Shown here: positions 1 through 7,410 of the stretch, piece by piece
Layout: every line of letters begins with the position of its first letter
How positions within the stretch are numbered: the first letter of the stretch is position 1
NCBI GenBank assembly: GCA_049600855.1
Contig: JBMYQA010000098.1
Coordinates: forward strand, 1-19,269
Length of the DNA: 19,269 bases
DNA from: JBMYQA01 sp049600855
Lineage (GTDB): Bacteria; Bacteroidota; Bacteroidia; Cytophagales; Flammeovirgaceae
Direction: 5' to 3'
The notes under the pieces: model-generated
What the model was told of the DNA's origin: nothing
What the model saw: only the letters and a program-made list of their open reading frames with translations
Database searches by the model: none
Program-made: the position numbers and the translations under genes

Positions 1-49
1 TGAAATGATGAATTGCGGTGAAGTACAAGAGACACTTGCTGTAAACTAA
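1..49 (+). CDS. 3' end of an unidentified gene (partial)
   Basis: The frame starting at base 2 is open from the window edge to a TAA at 47-49 and reads EMMNCGEVQETLAVN. The other two forward frames hit a TGA within the first bases. A clear intrinsic terminator begins 16 bases after the stop, which supports a real gene end here. Fifteen codons are too few to recognise a family, so no function is offered. The gene body lies to the left of the window. Confidence 0.4.
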   Translation, partial: EMMNCGEVQETLAVN

Positions 50-64
50 TAGACTTTTTACTTG

Positions 65-96
65 ACCCAAGTAGCTCATATACTTGGGTTCTTTTT
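65..96 (+). terminator. Intrinsic terminator after the partial gene
   Basis: ACCCAAGTA at 65-73 and TACTTGGGT at 81-89 form a perfect 9-bp stem with a 7-base loop, followed by a T-rich run (TCTTTTT, 90-96). It ends the gene whose stop is at 49. It also sits only 12 bases before the start codon of the next gene, so it may attenuate read-through into that gene. Confidence 0.8.
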
Positions 97-108
97 ATCT
101 ATTTACGA

Positions 109-1020
109 ATGGGGCATCATCACCATCATCACTCACCCTTGCATCATCACCATCATGGGCATGGGGATAGCAGCAATATAAAGGTTGCCTTCTTTCTCAA
201 CTTATCTTTCACGATTGTTGAAGTTGTGGGAGGTATTTTTACAAATAGCCTCGCCATTCTTTCTGATGCACTTCATGATTTAGGCGATTCGTTAACGCTT
301 GGTCTAGCATGGTATTTTCAAAACCTTTCCAAAAAGGGGCGCGATCAATCTTTTTCTTATGGTTACCGTAGGTTCTCACTCTTAGGAGCAATCATCAATT
401 CTGTGGTGTTAATTGTAGGTTCGATTTTTATATTAGTAGAAGCCGTTCCGCGTGTGCTTCACCCTGAGGAAGTCAATGCTGAGGGAATGATTTGGCTGGC
501 AATCTTAGGAATTATTGTCAATGGAGCTGCCGTTTTGCGCCTAAAAAAAGGCACTTCCATTAATGAACGTGTCGTTTCCCTCCACCTGCTTGAAGACGTA
601 TTAGGATGGGTAGCGGTATTAATCGCAAGCATCATCATGTTATTTTTTGATGTGCCCCTACTCGATCCGATTTTATCCATGTGCATTGCGGCTTACATTC
701 TTTTTAATGCTTATCGCGGAATAAAAGAAAGTTTTAGCATCATTTTACAAGGTGTCCCTAAACATATCTCGGTTAAATCACTTGAACAACAACTGCTGCG
801 TATTGAAGGTGTACAAGAAGTTCATGACCTACATATCTGGACGATGGATGGGGAATATAACATTGTTTCGGTCCACCTTGTTGTGTCAGATGATAGCACT
901 AAGCAGCAAATTGCCGAAATTCGTAAAATTGCCCGTAACCTTCTGGAAAATGAACAGATAGAACACGTGACCATCGAAGTACATACCCGCTCTGAAGCGA
1001 GCCAATTAGCAAAATGCTAG
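109..1020 (+). CDS. Cation diffusion facilitator, CzcD/ZitB-type zinc efflux transporter
   Basis: This 303-residue inner-membrane protein should export Zn2+ (perhaps Cd2+ or Co2+) from the cytoplasm by proton antiport. It shows about six hydrophobic segments between residues 26 and 213 and a cytoplasmic C-terminal domain. The transport-site HxxxD pairs are both present: H56/D60 (SDALHDLGD) in TM2 and H159/D163 (HLLED) in TM5. This HD-HD arrangement is typical of zinc carriers. The C-terminal domain carries the family signature VHDLHIW (238-244). The N terminus is unusual: H3-H8 and H12-H16 make a histidine-rich tail, while the TM4-TM5 loop, where many relatives carry their histidines, has none. 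The ATG at 109 is used because it precedes the histidine tail in frame; no Shine-Dalgarno sequence is visible. The upstream terminator ends 12 bases before it. The gene converges on the GH13 gene and has no evident link to the NRPS operon. Confidence 0.95.
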   Translation: MGHHHHHHSPLHHHHHGHGDSSNIKVAFFLNLSFTIVEVVGGIFTNSLAILSDALHDLGDSLTLGLAWYFQNLSKKGRDQSFSYGYRRFSLLGAIINSVVLIVGSIFILVEAVPRVLHPEEVNAEGMIWLAILGIIVNGAAVLRLKKGTSINERVVSLHLLEDVLGWVAVLIASIIMLFFDVPLLDPILSMCIAAYILFNAYRGIKESFSIILQGVPKHISVKSLEQQLLRIEGVQEVHDLHIWTMDGEYNIVSVHLVVSDDSTKQQIAEIRKIARNLLENEQIEHVTIEVHTRSEASQLAKC

Positions 1021-1084
1021 CATCAACTGATGGATACGAGTGTTAGGCCAAATTAAAATTGACCTAACACTAGCATCTATTTTT
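1014..1084 (+). terminator. Terminator-like hairpin between convergent genes
   Basis: GTGTTAGG at 1040-1047 pairs with CCTAACAC at 1063-1070, extended by further pairs on the loop side (one C/A mismatch). An outer segment, ATGCTA at 1014-1019 with TAGCAT at 1071-1076, can stack below it across a 20-base bulge. A T-rich run (1077-1084, CTATTTTT) follows on the plus strand, so it should end the efflux gene, whose TAG stop lies inside the outer arm. On the minus strand no T run follows, so termination of the GH13 gene here is less certain. Confidence 0.65.
1048..1074 (-). repeat. Intergenic repeat, copy 1
   Basis: The minus-strand sequence GCTAGTGTTAGGTCAATTTT and its continuation resemble copy 2 at 3149-3174. 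CTAACACTAG (plus strand) is identical in both, and of the 16 bases to its left ten match. Both copies lie at gene ends beside hairpins; here the repeat overlaps the terminator-like stem. Confidence 0.4.
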
Positions 1085-2964
1085 TATTGCACTACCAAGA
1101 TGGCTCCAAATTTTGCAGGAATACGTACGCTTACTTTAGCTGCTTTTTCCAAATATTCAGCTCCATTTAACACATCTTTAAACGCCAGAACATCAGGATT
1201 AGGTAAGTCAAGCTCCACCTCTTCCGCTGAATTGTTGAGCGCTACCCAAACCCGTTGCCCATTCAACTGACGCTCAAATAGGTAGATATCATTCATATCA
1301 TCCTTAATCAAGGCTTCAAAACTCCCTTTCTGCAACGCAGGATAGGCATTTCTGATACTGATCAGTTTTTTATAATGATTGAACAGGTCTTGATTAATTT
1401 CCACTTTATCAGGCGAACGTGTGGAACCATCAGGATTATAGACTTCATCAACATAGTTAATGTCAGGCCAAAGCATGGGCTTTCTACAATCTGGATCATT
1501 AGCTCCCCACATGCCCACTTCGTCACCATAATAAATCATAGGCGCACCCACATAGGTCATTTGCATAATGACAAATAGCTTTTGAAGTTGTACTTCATCT
1601 GCATTGGGTTTTCGCACTTGATACTTCGGATTTCCTGCTGCTTGAGAAGTGACAAAATAATTTCCCCAATCTCGGAAGTTGGCAATGCCGCGATTGACAA
1701 TGTGTGAACCAATTCGATTCGAATCATGACTTCCAAATAAGTTTTGAGAGACATAGGCTACGCCTTTCGGGTATAATTCGCGCAACTCTTGTAACTTTTG
1801 ATCAAATTCGGATACTGAAATGCGCATTCCATCGGGATTGAAGAAAAACTCTGCACAAGTAAATGCAAAATTGTAATTCATTTCTCCATCAAACTCATCG
1901 CCCTGCATGTACGGCTTTACCTTATCGGGCGTATCCACAATTTCGGCAGTCATATACGCTGCTGGATTAATCGCTCGAACGTGCTTTCGCCAATCTTTCC
2001 AAAAGGGATGCCCTACACAAAAGGCCACATCTAAGCGCCAACCATCAATTCCTTTTTCAGCACCCAATCCTTTCGGGTTCATCCATCGCTCTGTAGCATT
2101 AAAAATATATGCTTTGGGGCCTTTCACGATTCCTAAACTATCTTCTTTCAACTCAGGCAATGACTTTACCCCAAACCACCCTTCATAATCAAACTCAGAA
2201 GCTGCTGTATTCGGATCATCAAATGATTTTACCGTAAACCAATCTTTGTAAGGGGAGTTTTCTTGATTTGCTTGCAAATCCTTAAATGCGAAACTATTGA
2301 TTCCCATGTGATTAAAAACGCCATCAAAAATAATTCGCATGCCTCTTTGATGTGCTTGGTCAATCAACTCTAATGCTAACTCATCAGCTTTTGTCCATAC
2401 CCAAGTCGAGGCATCCAATGGATTTTCACTTTCCATCAACGTTCGATCCCCTTCAGGGTCAGGCCCAAAATTAGGGTCAATGTGATGATAACTTGCCCCA
2501 TCGTATTTGTGCAGTGAGGGAGCATCAAACACCGGATTCAAATAGATGGCTGTTATGCCCAACTCTTTGAGGTAGTCGAGTTTATCGATTACGCCCTGTA
2601 AATCTCCACCATACCTTCTGCGCAGCAAATGTTTCCAAAGCTCAGGTTCTCCGTTTGTTTTTTCATAGGCTTGCAGCTCATACCAGTCACTTCCCCACGG
2701 GTGTATGTTCCAAGCTTTTGGTGCTTCACTGGGATCAGCCCCTAAAATATCTTTTACCCTTGGATTATTGGTTGAATCTCCATCTCGAAAACGCTCAGGA
2801 AATACCTGATACCAAACGACAGATTTTGCCCAAGCAGGCACAAACTCTCCTGGATCACTTGGGTTTGTGTTTACTGCCTTCTTTTGCTCTTTAGCATCTT
2901 CACCAGCACAGGCAACAAGTAACAAAAACAAGGCACTGCACAAGCTGATCGTGAGTTTTTTCAT
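1084..2964 (-). CDS. GH13 alpha-amylase family lipoprotein (cyclomaltodextrinase/neopullulanase-like)
   Basis: This 626-residue glycoside hydrolase should cleave alpha-1,4 (possibly alpha-1,6) glucans or maltodextrins. Residues 1-18 are a signal peptide ending in a lipobox, LVAC, so C19 would be lipidated and the enzyme anchored to an envelope membrane. The catalytic (beta/alpha)8 barrel starts near residue 47 with WYQVFPERF. The conserved GH13 regions are all present: region I D214-H219 (DGVFNH), region II GWRLDVA with nucleophile D312, region III with acid/base E341 (TAEIVD), and region IV H413/D414 (GSHDSNR). GGDLQGVIDKLDYL and the HKYD element resemble neopullulanases and cyclomaltodextrinases. 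Only about 28 residues separate the lipobox from the barrel, so the N-terminal CBM34 domain common in that group is missing. A small C-terminal beta domain follows from about residue 545. The ATG at 2964 gives the signal peptide directly. No SusC/SusD or regulator gene is adjacent. The exact subfamily and substrate cannot be read from the sequence alone. Confidence 0.95.
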   Translation of the reverse strand: MKKLTISLCSALFLLLVACAGEDAKEQKKAVNTNPSDPGEFVPAWAKSVVWYQVFPERFRDGDSTNNPRVKDILGADPSEAPKAWNIHPWGSDWYELQAYEKTNGEPELWKHLLRRRYGGDLQGVIDKLDYLKELGITAIYLNPVFDAPSLHKYDGASYHHIDPNFGPDPEGDRTLMESENPLDASTWVWTKADELALELIDQAHQRGMRIIFDGVFNHMGINSFAFKDLQANQENSPYKDWFTVKSFDDPNTAASEFDYEGWFGVKSLPELKEDSLGIVKGPKAYIFNATERWMNPKGLGAEKGIDGWRLDVAFCVGHPFWKDWRKHVRAINPAAYMTAEIVDTPDKVKPYMQGDEFDGEMNYNFAFTCAEFFFNPDGMRISVSEFDQKLQELRELYPKGVAYVSQNLFGSHDSNRIGSHIVNRGIANFRDWGNYFVTSQAAGNPKYQVRKPNADEVQLQKLFVIMQMTYVGAPMIYYGDEVGMWGANDPDCRKPMLWPDINYVDEVYNPDGSTRSPDKVEINQDLFNHYKKLISIRNAYPALQKGSFEALIKDDMNDIYLFERQLNGQRVWVALNNSAEEVELDLPNPDVLAFKDVLNGAEYLEKAAKVSVRIPAKFGAILVVQ

Positions 2965-3074
2965 ATGTTGTCAAATTTGAAATAGTAAGATTAAGCAAAG
3001 GAATAAACCTGATGTTACTTTACTTAAGCAGCAATTAGGAAAGCTGAATATAAGTGAAAAAGTGAAGTAATGGT

Positions 3075-3088
3075 AACAAACGTTTATT
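3075..3088. promoter_or_regulatory. Possible LacI-type operator upstream of the GH13 gene
   Basis: AAACGTTT at 3078-3085 is a perfect palindrome within the longer imperfect one AACAAACGTTTATT. A central CG flanked by A and T runs is the usual core of LacI-family operators, many of which control sugar-utilisation genes. It lies about 115 bases upstream of the GH13 start codon. It is a single site, no regulator gene is in view, and such an 8-mer can occur by chance. Confidence 0.2.
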
Positions 3089-3113
3089 TTGCATTGAGAG
3101 GGGCACTTAGCTG

Positions 3114-3149
3114 AAATAAAATACCGAGTAAAACCTATGCTTTACTCGG
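3114..3149 (-). terminator. Intrinsic terminator of the biosynthetic operon
   Basis: On the minus strand CCGAGTAAA (3149-3141) and TTTACTCGG (3132-3124) form a perfect 9-bp stem with an 8-base loop, followed by TATTTTATTT (3123-3114). It begins 36 bases after the stop of the beta-hydroxylase gene and marks the end of the NRPS transcription unit, separating it from the GH13 gene. Confidence 0.75.
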
Positions 3150-3174
3150 CATTTTAATATTGGTCTAACACTAG
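3149..3174 (-). repeat. Intergenic repeat, copy 2
   Basis: This stretch lies between the stop of the beta-hydroxylase gene and the operon terminator and matches copy 1 (1048-1074) at about 20 of 26 positions, with CTAACACTAG identical. The CTAACACTAGTGCTAG at 3165-3180 is itself an imperfect palindrome (7 of 8 pairs). Confidence 0.4.
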
Positions 3175-3185
3175 TGCTAGGTCAC

Positions 3186-4826
3186 TTAAATTAACACTTC
3201 ATCTTTTTGTTGTCTGTACGGTACTTTGTCATACAGAATCTCTTTTTCACCATAAAGCCGTTCCGAAGTGACCCCTCGCTTCATGCAATCTTCTACGAGT
3301 CGGTTTGATTGGATGATCGGATTTGACTCATCTGTGTACTTGATGCTGCTAATGAATTTGATCCAAGGTTCACTACCCATTGCATACACATACACCTCTT
3401 GCGGATTGAATGAATCTACTAAAGCCATTCCACGTGGGTGATTGCTTCCCGAGAACCTTCGAGAATCATCTTTATCACGGGCAATTGGCTCTGCTAGCAA
3501 CGGACCATAAAGCCAAGACAAAGGCGCGCCATCGCATTCCATTCCTAAAAACATGACATCAATGTCACCAATTACTTTTTGGACATGATCATAAATTTCA
3601 GGTTGGATATTACAAGAGTCTGCCATGAACATCAATGAAAATTCTCCTACTTTTACATGATGGCATACTTTAGCTCGGATATCCAAATCACCATGCTCAC
3701 CAAGAAAAGGAATACCTGTAATCGTACAATCTTTAAACTTAATGGGATCTACCATATCTGTTAATTCATAGATATTGTCGAAACCAATTGCCTCAAACAT
3801 GATCTTCAGGTTAGGATCTTGCAATTTGCCCGAGTTGGTACGTGGAACAATGATGTTTTTGATTCGGTGCCTGAGTGGTAACAAGGTTTCGAAAATAATA
3901 TGATCTTGGTGATTATGCGTGAGCAATACATAATCAATCTCATCTGGTAAATCGGCATCAGAGAAATGTGCAACATCTGACTGAAAGCCATAATAGCTCA
4001 CCAAAGGGTCAACTAATATGCTCACATCTTTGGTTTCAAGTAGCACACAAGCATGCCCAAAATAACGCATTCGGATTTTGTCACCTGTATATTTTTCATA
4101 GGGCTTATAGGATTCTTCTGTGAAGAAGCTATCAAATAAGGCTTCTTGTTCAGGTGTAATGCCCATGAGTTCTTTGATATACCCTAGCTTTTGGGGCTTA
4201 CGTCTCATTTTACAAAACTCATCAATCGCTTTGTGGGCAAAAGGCATGTCTAAATGAAGAATATGTGGTTCATCTAAACGCGGCGTACTTAATACAAAGG
4301 GCCTTTCATCATTATTGGTAATCCAAAGTGCAATGCTTTGAGCATCTTCTCTGTAATACTTACTATGATATAATAACGCTTCAAAAAAGCGATACGATGG
4401 TCTATGGTTTAGATCATAAGTCAATTCGACATAGCCTTTGAGTGCTTCAGGAATTTCTGGATAGAGGTCATGTAATGAATAACCTTTAGCTTTTGTTTTG
4501 AGCAACTCTTCCAGTTCTCCAACTGCCTTTGCAAATTCTAACATTTGTGCGCCAGAAGTTGTTGTCGCCTCTTTCAGTGCTTTTACATCAGCGACTCGCT
4601 CTGTTTCAAAGTCCATGAAAGGACCACCTAGCATTTTAGGGTTTGCAACGGCTTTTTGATGCGCTTTTGGAGCAAGGATGTATGAATCCATAATCTTGAG
4701 GTGCCTGCCCACCATGTTCATGGCAGAAGTGGCTGGTGAAATCAAGTGCGTCCAAGCATACCATCTGTCATACAGCGGTTCTAAAACGACATTAGGCTTC
4801 AGGTAAACAAGGGTGTTATTGTCCAT
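3186..4826 (-). CDS. CmlA-type diiron beta-hydroxylase of carrier-bound amino acids (metallo-beta-lactamase fold)
   Basis: This 546-residue protein has a roughly 250-residue N-terminal domain followed by a metallo-beta-lactamase fold. Its size, two-part layout and N-terminal pattern (EPLYDRWYAW, RHLKIMDSYI, MLGGPF) fit the CmlA family: non-heme diiron oxygenases that beta-hydroxylate an amino acid bound to an NRPS carrier protein, as in chloramphenicol and FR900359 biosynthesis. Candidate iron ligands are H304, H306, D308 and H309 (THNHQDH), E377 (GEHGD), D403 (MADSCN) and H463 (SNHPRG). A glutamate in place of the third histidine of ordinary lactamase-fold hydrolases is the hallmark of CmlA, and E377 and D403 carry the same numbers as the ligands I recall for CmlA. 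It is the last gene of the NRPS operon, 102 bases after the thioesterase gene. Which residue it hydroxylates is not shown; leucine (module 1) or the third residue are the most reasonable guesses. The alternative, a generic lactamase-fold hydrolase, is less likely given the glutamate ligand and context. Confidence 0.87.
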   Translation of the reverse strand: MDNNTLVYLKPNVVLEPLYDRWYAWTHLISPATSAMNMVGRHLKIMDSYILAPKAHQKAVANPKMLGGPFMDFETERVADVKALKEATTTSGAQMLEFAKAVGELEELLKTKAKGYSLHDLYPEIPEALKGYVELTYDLNHRPSYRFFEALLYHSKYYREDAQSIALWITNNDERPFVLSTPRLDEPHILHLDMPFAHKAIDEFCKMRRKPQKLGYIKELMGITPEQEALFDSFFTEESYKPYEKYTGDKIRMRYFGHACVLLETKDVSILVDPLVSYYGFQSDVAHFSDADLPDEIDYVLLTHNHQDHIIFETLLPLRHRIKNIIVPRTNSGKLQDPNLKIMFEAIGFDNIYELTDMVDPIKFKDCTITGIPFLGEHGDLDIRAKVCHHVKVGEFSLMFMADSCNIQPEIYDHVQKVIGDIDVMFLGMECDGAPLSWLYGPLLAEPIARDKDDSRRFSGSNHPRGMALVDSFNPQEVYVYAMGSEPWIKFISSIKYTDESNPIIQSNRLVEDCMKRGVTSERLYGEKEILYDKVPYRQQKDEVLI

Positions 4827-4890
4827 TTTTTTATTGTTTGAAGTTGGAGTTTAATAAAAATTTACAGTGTACTTTAGAATTTATTTTAAC

Positions 4891-4912
4891 CTCAGCCTGC
4901 ATGCAAGCTGAG
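4891..4912 (-). other. Intercistronic hairpin between thioesterase and beta-hydroxylase genes
   Basis: CTCAGC (4891-4896) and GCTGAG (4907-4912) form a 6-bp stem around a loop containing the palindrome TGCATGCA. No T run follows on the minus strand, so it is not a convincing terminator. It could mark transcript processing or partial attenuation in the otherwise tight operon. The 102-base gap it sits in is the longest inside the operon. Confidence 0.35.
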
Positions 4913-4928
4913 TGCTTACGCGTTAGGA

Positions 4929-5654
4929 TCAGCGCATGACTTTCATTTTCAGGACTGCATGATGTGCTTCAATTAGTACATCCAGCACTCCTTGCGGGTC
5001 ATCAAAGATGAAAAAGTGATTTCCTTTCATTTTACGCTGATTGAGCGGAAAAACGCTTTCATCTTGCCAAGCTTGAATTTTTTCAGGGGTTAACTCTTCC
5101 TCAGTACCTACCCTGATATAAATGGGAATGCGAAAGGGTTCTTTTAATGGGCGATACTGATAGTCTTCCAACGCTTTGAAATCACTTCGAAGAATAGGCT
5201 CGAAAAAGTCCATTAAATCTTCGTGTTCAAATACTTCCGCTGGCAAGCCCCCAATGGCTTGAATTTCTTTCCAGAAGATGTCTTTTTTAAGACTAGACAG
5301 CTTCTTTTCTCGCTCCACAGCAGGGGCACCTCTGCCTGTAAAAAATAGAAAGAGTGGCAATGGGGCGTTTGATGCTACCATCTTGCGCATCAGTTCAAAA
5401 CCAATGAGCGTCCCCATGCTGTGACCATACATGATATACTCTCCTTTTTGAGCAATCTCGACTACTTCGTCATAAATTGCCTCCACCATTTCATGTACGT
5501 CATCGAGCAATGGCTCTCCTATTTTATCACCTCTTCCAGGTAGTTCTACTGTTTTCCAGTGATACGCTTTAGGGAGTAGTTTCTCCAAAGCCCGAAACGA
5601 GTATTTGCTTCCGCCTCCAAAATGAAAGGCAAGGATTGTTGTTTTATTGAACAT
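4929..5654 (-). CDS. Type II (editing) thioesterase of the NRPS system
   Basis: This 241-residue alpha/beta hydrolase should act in trans to remove wrongly loaded or stalled acyl groups from the carrier domains. It shows the family N-terminal pattern around F12-F20 (oxyanion-hole region), the nucleophile elbow GHSMG with S79, the RSDFKALEDY segment typical of this family near 156-165, and a C-terminal catalytic histidine H213 in GNHFFIFD. The usual catalytic aspartate position (GxxD before a W) reads GTEEEL at 183-188, so glutamate appears to replace aspartate. Length is normal for the family. The ATG at 5654 is preceded by A-rich sequence without a Shine-Dalgarno. It starts 43 bases after the transporter stop and belongs to the same operon. 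It has no transmembrane segment and should be cytoplasmic. Confidence 0.94.
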   Translation of the reverse strand: MFNKTTILAFHFGGGSKYSFRALEKLLPKAYHWKTVELPGRGDKIGEPLLDDVHEMVEAIYDEVVEIAQKGEYIMYGHSMGTLIGFELMRKMVASNAPLPLFLFFTGRGAPAVEREKKLSSLKKDIFWKEIQAIGGLPAEVFEHEDLMDFFEPILRSDFKALEDYQYRPLKEPFRIPIYIRVGTEEELTPEKIQAWQDESVFPLNQRKMKGNHFFIFDDPQGVLDVLIEAHHAVLKMKVMR

Positions 5655-5697
5655 TGTAGTGCTACGTTTGCTGTTTATGATAATTTGATAAAGCTGC

Positions 5698-7365
5698 TTA
5701 CTGCATCAATGAATGATTCACCTGTTCATCTTCCAATAAGCGTCCATAATCGAATTTGACAAGTCGGTCTGCTACATGGAAATATGCATCGTCGTGGGTG
5801 ATGGCAATCACCGTTTTTCCTTTTTGCTTGAGCGCTGGAATGATGCTATTGTAGAAATATGCGCGAAACTCTGGGTCTTGTTCTGCAGCCCACTCATCGA
5901 AAATAAAAATGTCTTTATCTTCAAGCATCGCATACACTAAAGCAACCCGCTTCCGTTGCCCTTGCGATAAATTGTGATCGAGTTTATTATTTTCTTTATC
6001 CAAGCGTAGCACGTTAGTCAACTGCATGGTTTCGACCAATTGCCCGAAACTCCCATTAGCTGAGGCCAGATCGAATTCATCATAATTCTCGGTAAATAAA
6101 TAGTGATCGGTGAAAATGGCACTCAATTGATCACGATAGTAAGGCAAGGTTTCAGAAGTAATGCGGTAGTCATTCAAGTAAATCTCTCCAGACTTTTGAC
6201 TGGTTAATCCCGAAAGCAGGTTAATGAATGTACTCTTTCCACTACCATTTCCTCCCGTAATGAAAATGACATCGCCGCGATGAATACTAAAGTTGAGGGG
6301 CTGCAATTGGAAAGTGACTTCCCCTTTGTCATTTAGGTACTCATACGTCACCTCTTCAAAGCGAATACTTTTAAAGGTTGAATCGATATCAGGACGTTCT
6401 CCATGGCCTAACGCTATATTCGAGGAATCTGTGAGGGTTTCATTGAACTCATTGAGGCGGTTGATGGATACGCCAACCATAATGAAGGTTTTCAGTAAGC
6501 CTACTACTGCTCCAATAGGAGACATGATAAATAAAAGTGTTGTAATAAATACGGTGTTTGTTTGCAAGCTCGTATTAAGGAGTGCTGGTAATAAAAACAA
6601 AATCGTTCCAATAATGATATAGAATGAATAGCTACCTGCGAGTTCATTCCCCAAGGCTTTCAACATTGCTTTTAGTTGCGCACTTACATAGTGCTCGCGA
6701 TTCGTCGTGAGGTAATTATAAAAGAGATTATCATTTCTCTTTTGACTCATTTTCAGTTGCTTAAAGCCGCCTAAAAAGTCGTATACATTTTTCATATATA
6801 CGTCATTGAGCGTGCGTGCTTCTTCCATGTGCTGCTCTATTTTCGCATTGCGAATGATGTACACAACCATGAGTATCAATAAAATTCCAATCACAAAAAT
6901 GCTCCCGACCCAATCAATCCAAATTAAATAGATAATACCGATGAGTACGGTGACTGCTGATTTGAAAAATGCCAGAAACATGGTAGGGAAAGACTCCAAT
7001 AATTTTACATCTTCCATCGCAGTACGTACTCGCTCTTCACCTAGCTTTTTGTAGCTTTCAAAGCTTGAGAAACGCAAGCGATTAAAGATGTCTAGCACCA
7101 GCTTTTTCCCAAAATTATAGGTAAGCTTAAACAAGTAGGATTGAAAATATGCTGATACTGTAAATGACACGACCAACAAGACCACATAAATTTGCCAATC
7201 GTACTCACCAAACAAAGGCAAAGGAGTACCCGCAATCTTATGATTAATTAAAAATAAGAGCGCACTACTCCACAGGGAGTCAATAATTCCCATGAACCCT
7301 AAAAAAAGGTAGAACATGGTAGACTTGCCCTCGAATACATTATAAAAAGTTAGCTTTTGGTTCAT
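5698..7365 (-). CDS. Peptide-export ABC transporter, fused membrane and ATPase domains (PvdE/SyrD-like)
   Basis: This 555-residue half-transporter should work as a homodimer in the inner membrane and export the NRPS product. About six hydrophobic segments lie in residues 15-300, and the nucleotide-binding domain spans about 335-545. Motifs are complete: Walker A GGNGSGKST (371-379, lysine K377), ABC signature LSQGQ (466-470), Walker B with D490-E491 (FIFDE), and the switch histidine H524 (ITHDD). The overall size and N-terminal membrane domain match cyclic-peptide and siderophore exporters of the PvdE/SyrD type, which move peptides to the periplasm. The start chosen is the ATG at 7365, preceded at 6-base spacing by GAGG, a rare visible ribosome site in this window. 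A TTG four codons earlier (7377) is in frame but overlaps that site. It lies between the NRPS and thioesterase genes in one operon. The substrate is inferred from context. Confidence 0.93.
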   Translation of the reverse strand: MNQKLTFYNVFEGKSTMFYLFLGFMGIIDSLWSSALLFLINHKIAGTPLPLFGEYDWQIYVVLLVVSFTVSAYFQSYLFKLTYNFGKKLVLDIFNRLRFSSFESYKKLGEERVRTAMEDVKLLESFPTMFLAFFKSAVTVLIGIIYLIWIDWVGSIFVIGILLILMVVYIIRNAKIEQHMEEARTLNDVYMKNVYDFLGGFKQLKMSQKRNDNLFYNYLTTNREHYVSAQLKAMLKALGNELAGSYSFYIIIGTILFLLPALLNTSLQTNTVFITTLLFIMSPIGAVVGLLKTFIMVGVSINRLNEFNETLTDSSNIALGHGERPDIDSTFKSIRFEEVTYEYLNDKGEVTFQLQPLNFSIHRGDVIFITGGNGSGKSTFINLLSGLTSQKSGEIYLNDYRITSETLPYYRDQLSAIFTDHYLFTENYDEFDLASANGSFGQLVETMQLTNVLRLDKENNKLDHNLSQGQRKRVALVYAMLEDKDIFIFDEWAAEQDPEFRAYFYNSIIPALKQKGKTVIAITHDDAYFHVADRLVKFDYGRLLEDEQVNHSLMQ

Positions 7366-7410
7366 ATTTTTCCTCAAAATGAGTTTTATACTGATAGGTA
7401 CATGAAATCT

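Noticed and set aside
109..160. MGHHHHHH start resembling an engineered His tag or vector contamination
   Set aside because: Histidine codons are mixed (CAT and CAC), a second run of five histidines follows, and the gene continues into a complete transporter with native flanks. A natural histidine-rich tail is the simpler reading.
2972..2999. Bacteroidota-type promoter for the GH13 gene (CAAATTTG with CAAAG to its right, read on the minus strand)
   Set aside because: The -7 element misses its first T, the spacing is 16 bases where about 19-20 is expected, and the transcript would begin at the start codon itself.
3186..4826. Calling this gene a beta-lactamase or generic metal-dependent hydrolase
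   Set aside because: The long N-terminal domain, the glutamate in the metal site and the NRPS operon fit CmlA-type oxygenases better.
4897..4906. TGCATGCA palindrome as a regulator site
   Set aside because: It forms the loop of a small hairpin inside the operon and no second site or promoter is visible.
7363..7377. TTG at 7377 as start of the transporter
   Set aside because: It overlaps the GAGG ribosome site serving the in-frame ATG at 7365, and adds only four residues with no conserved role.
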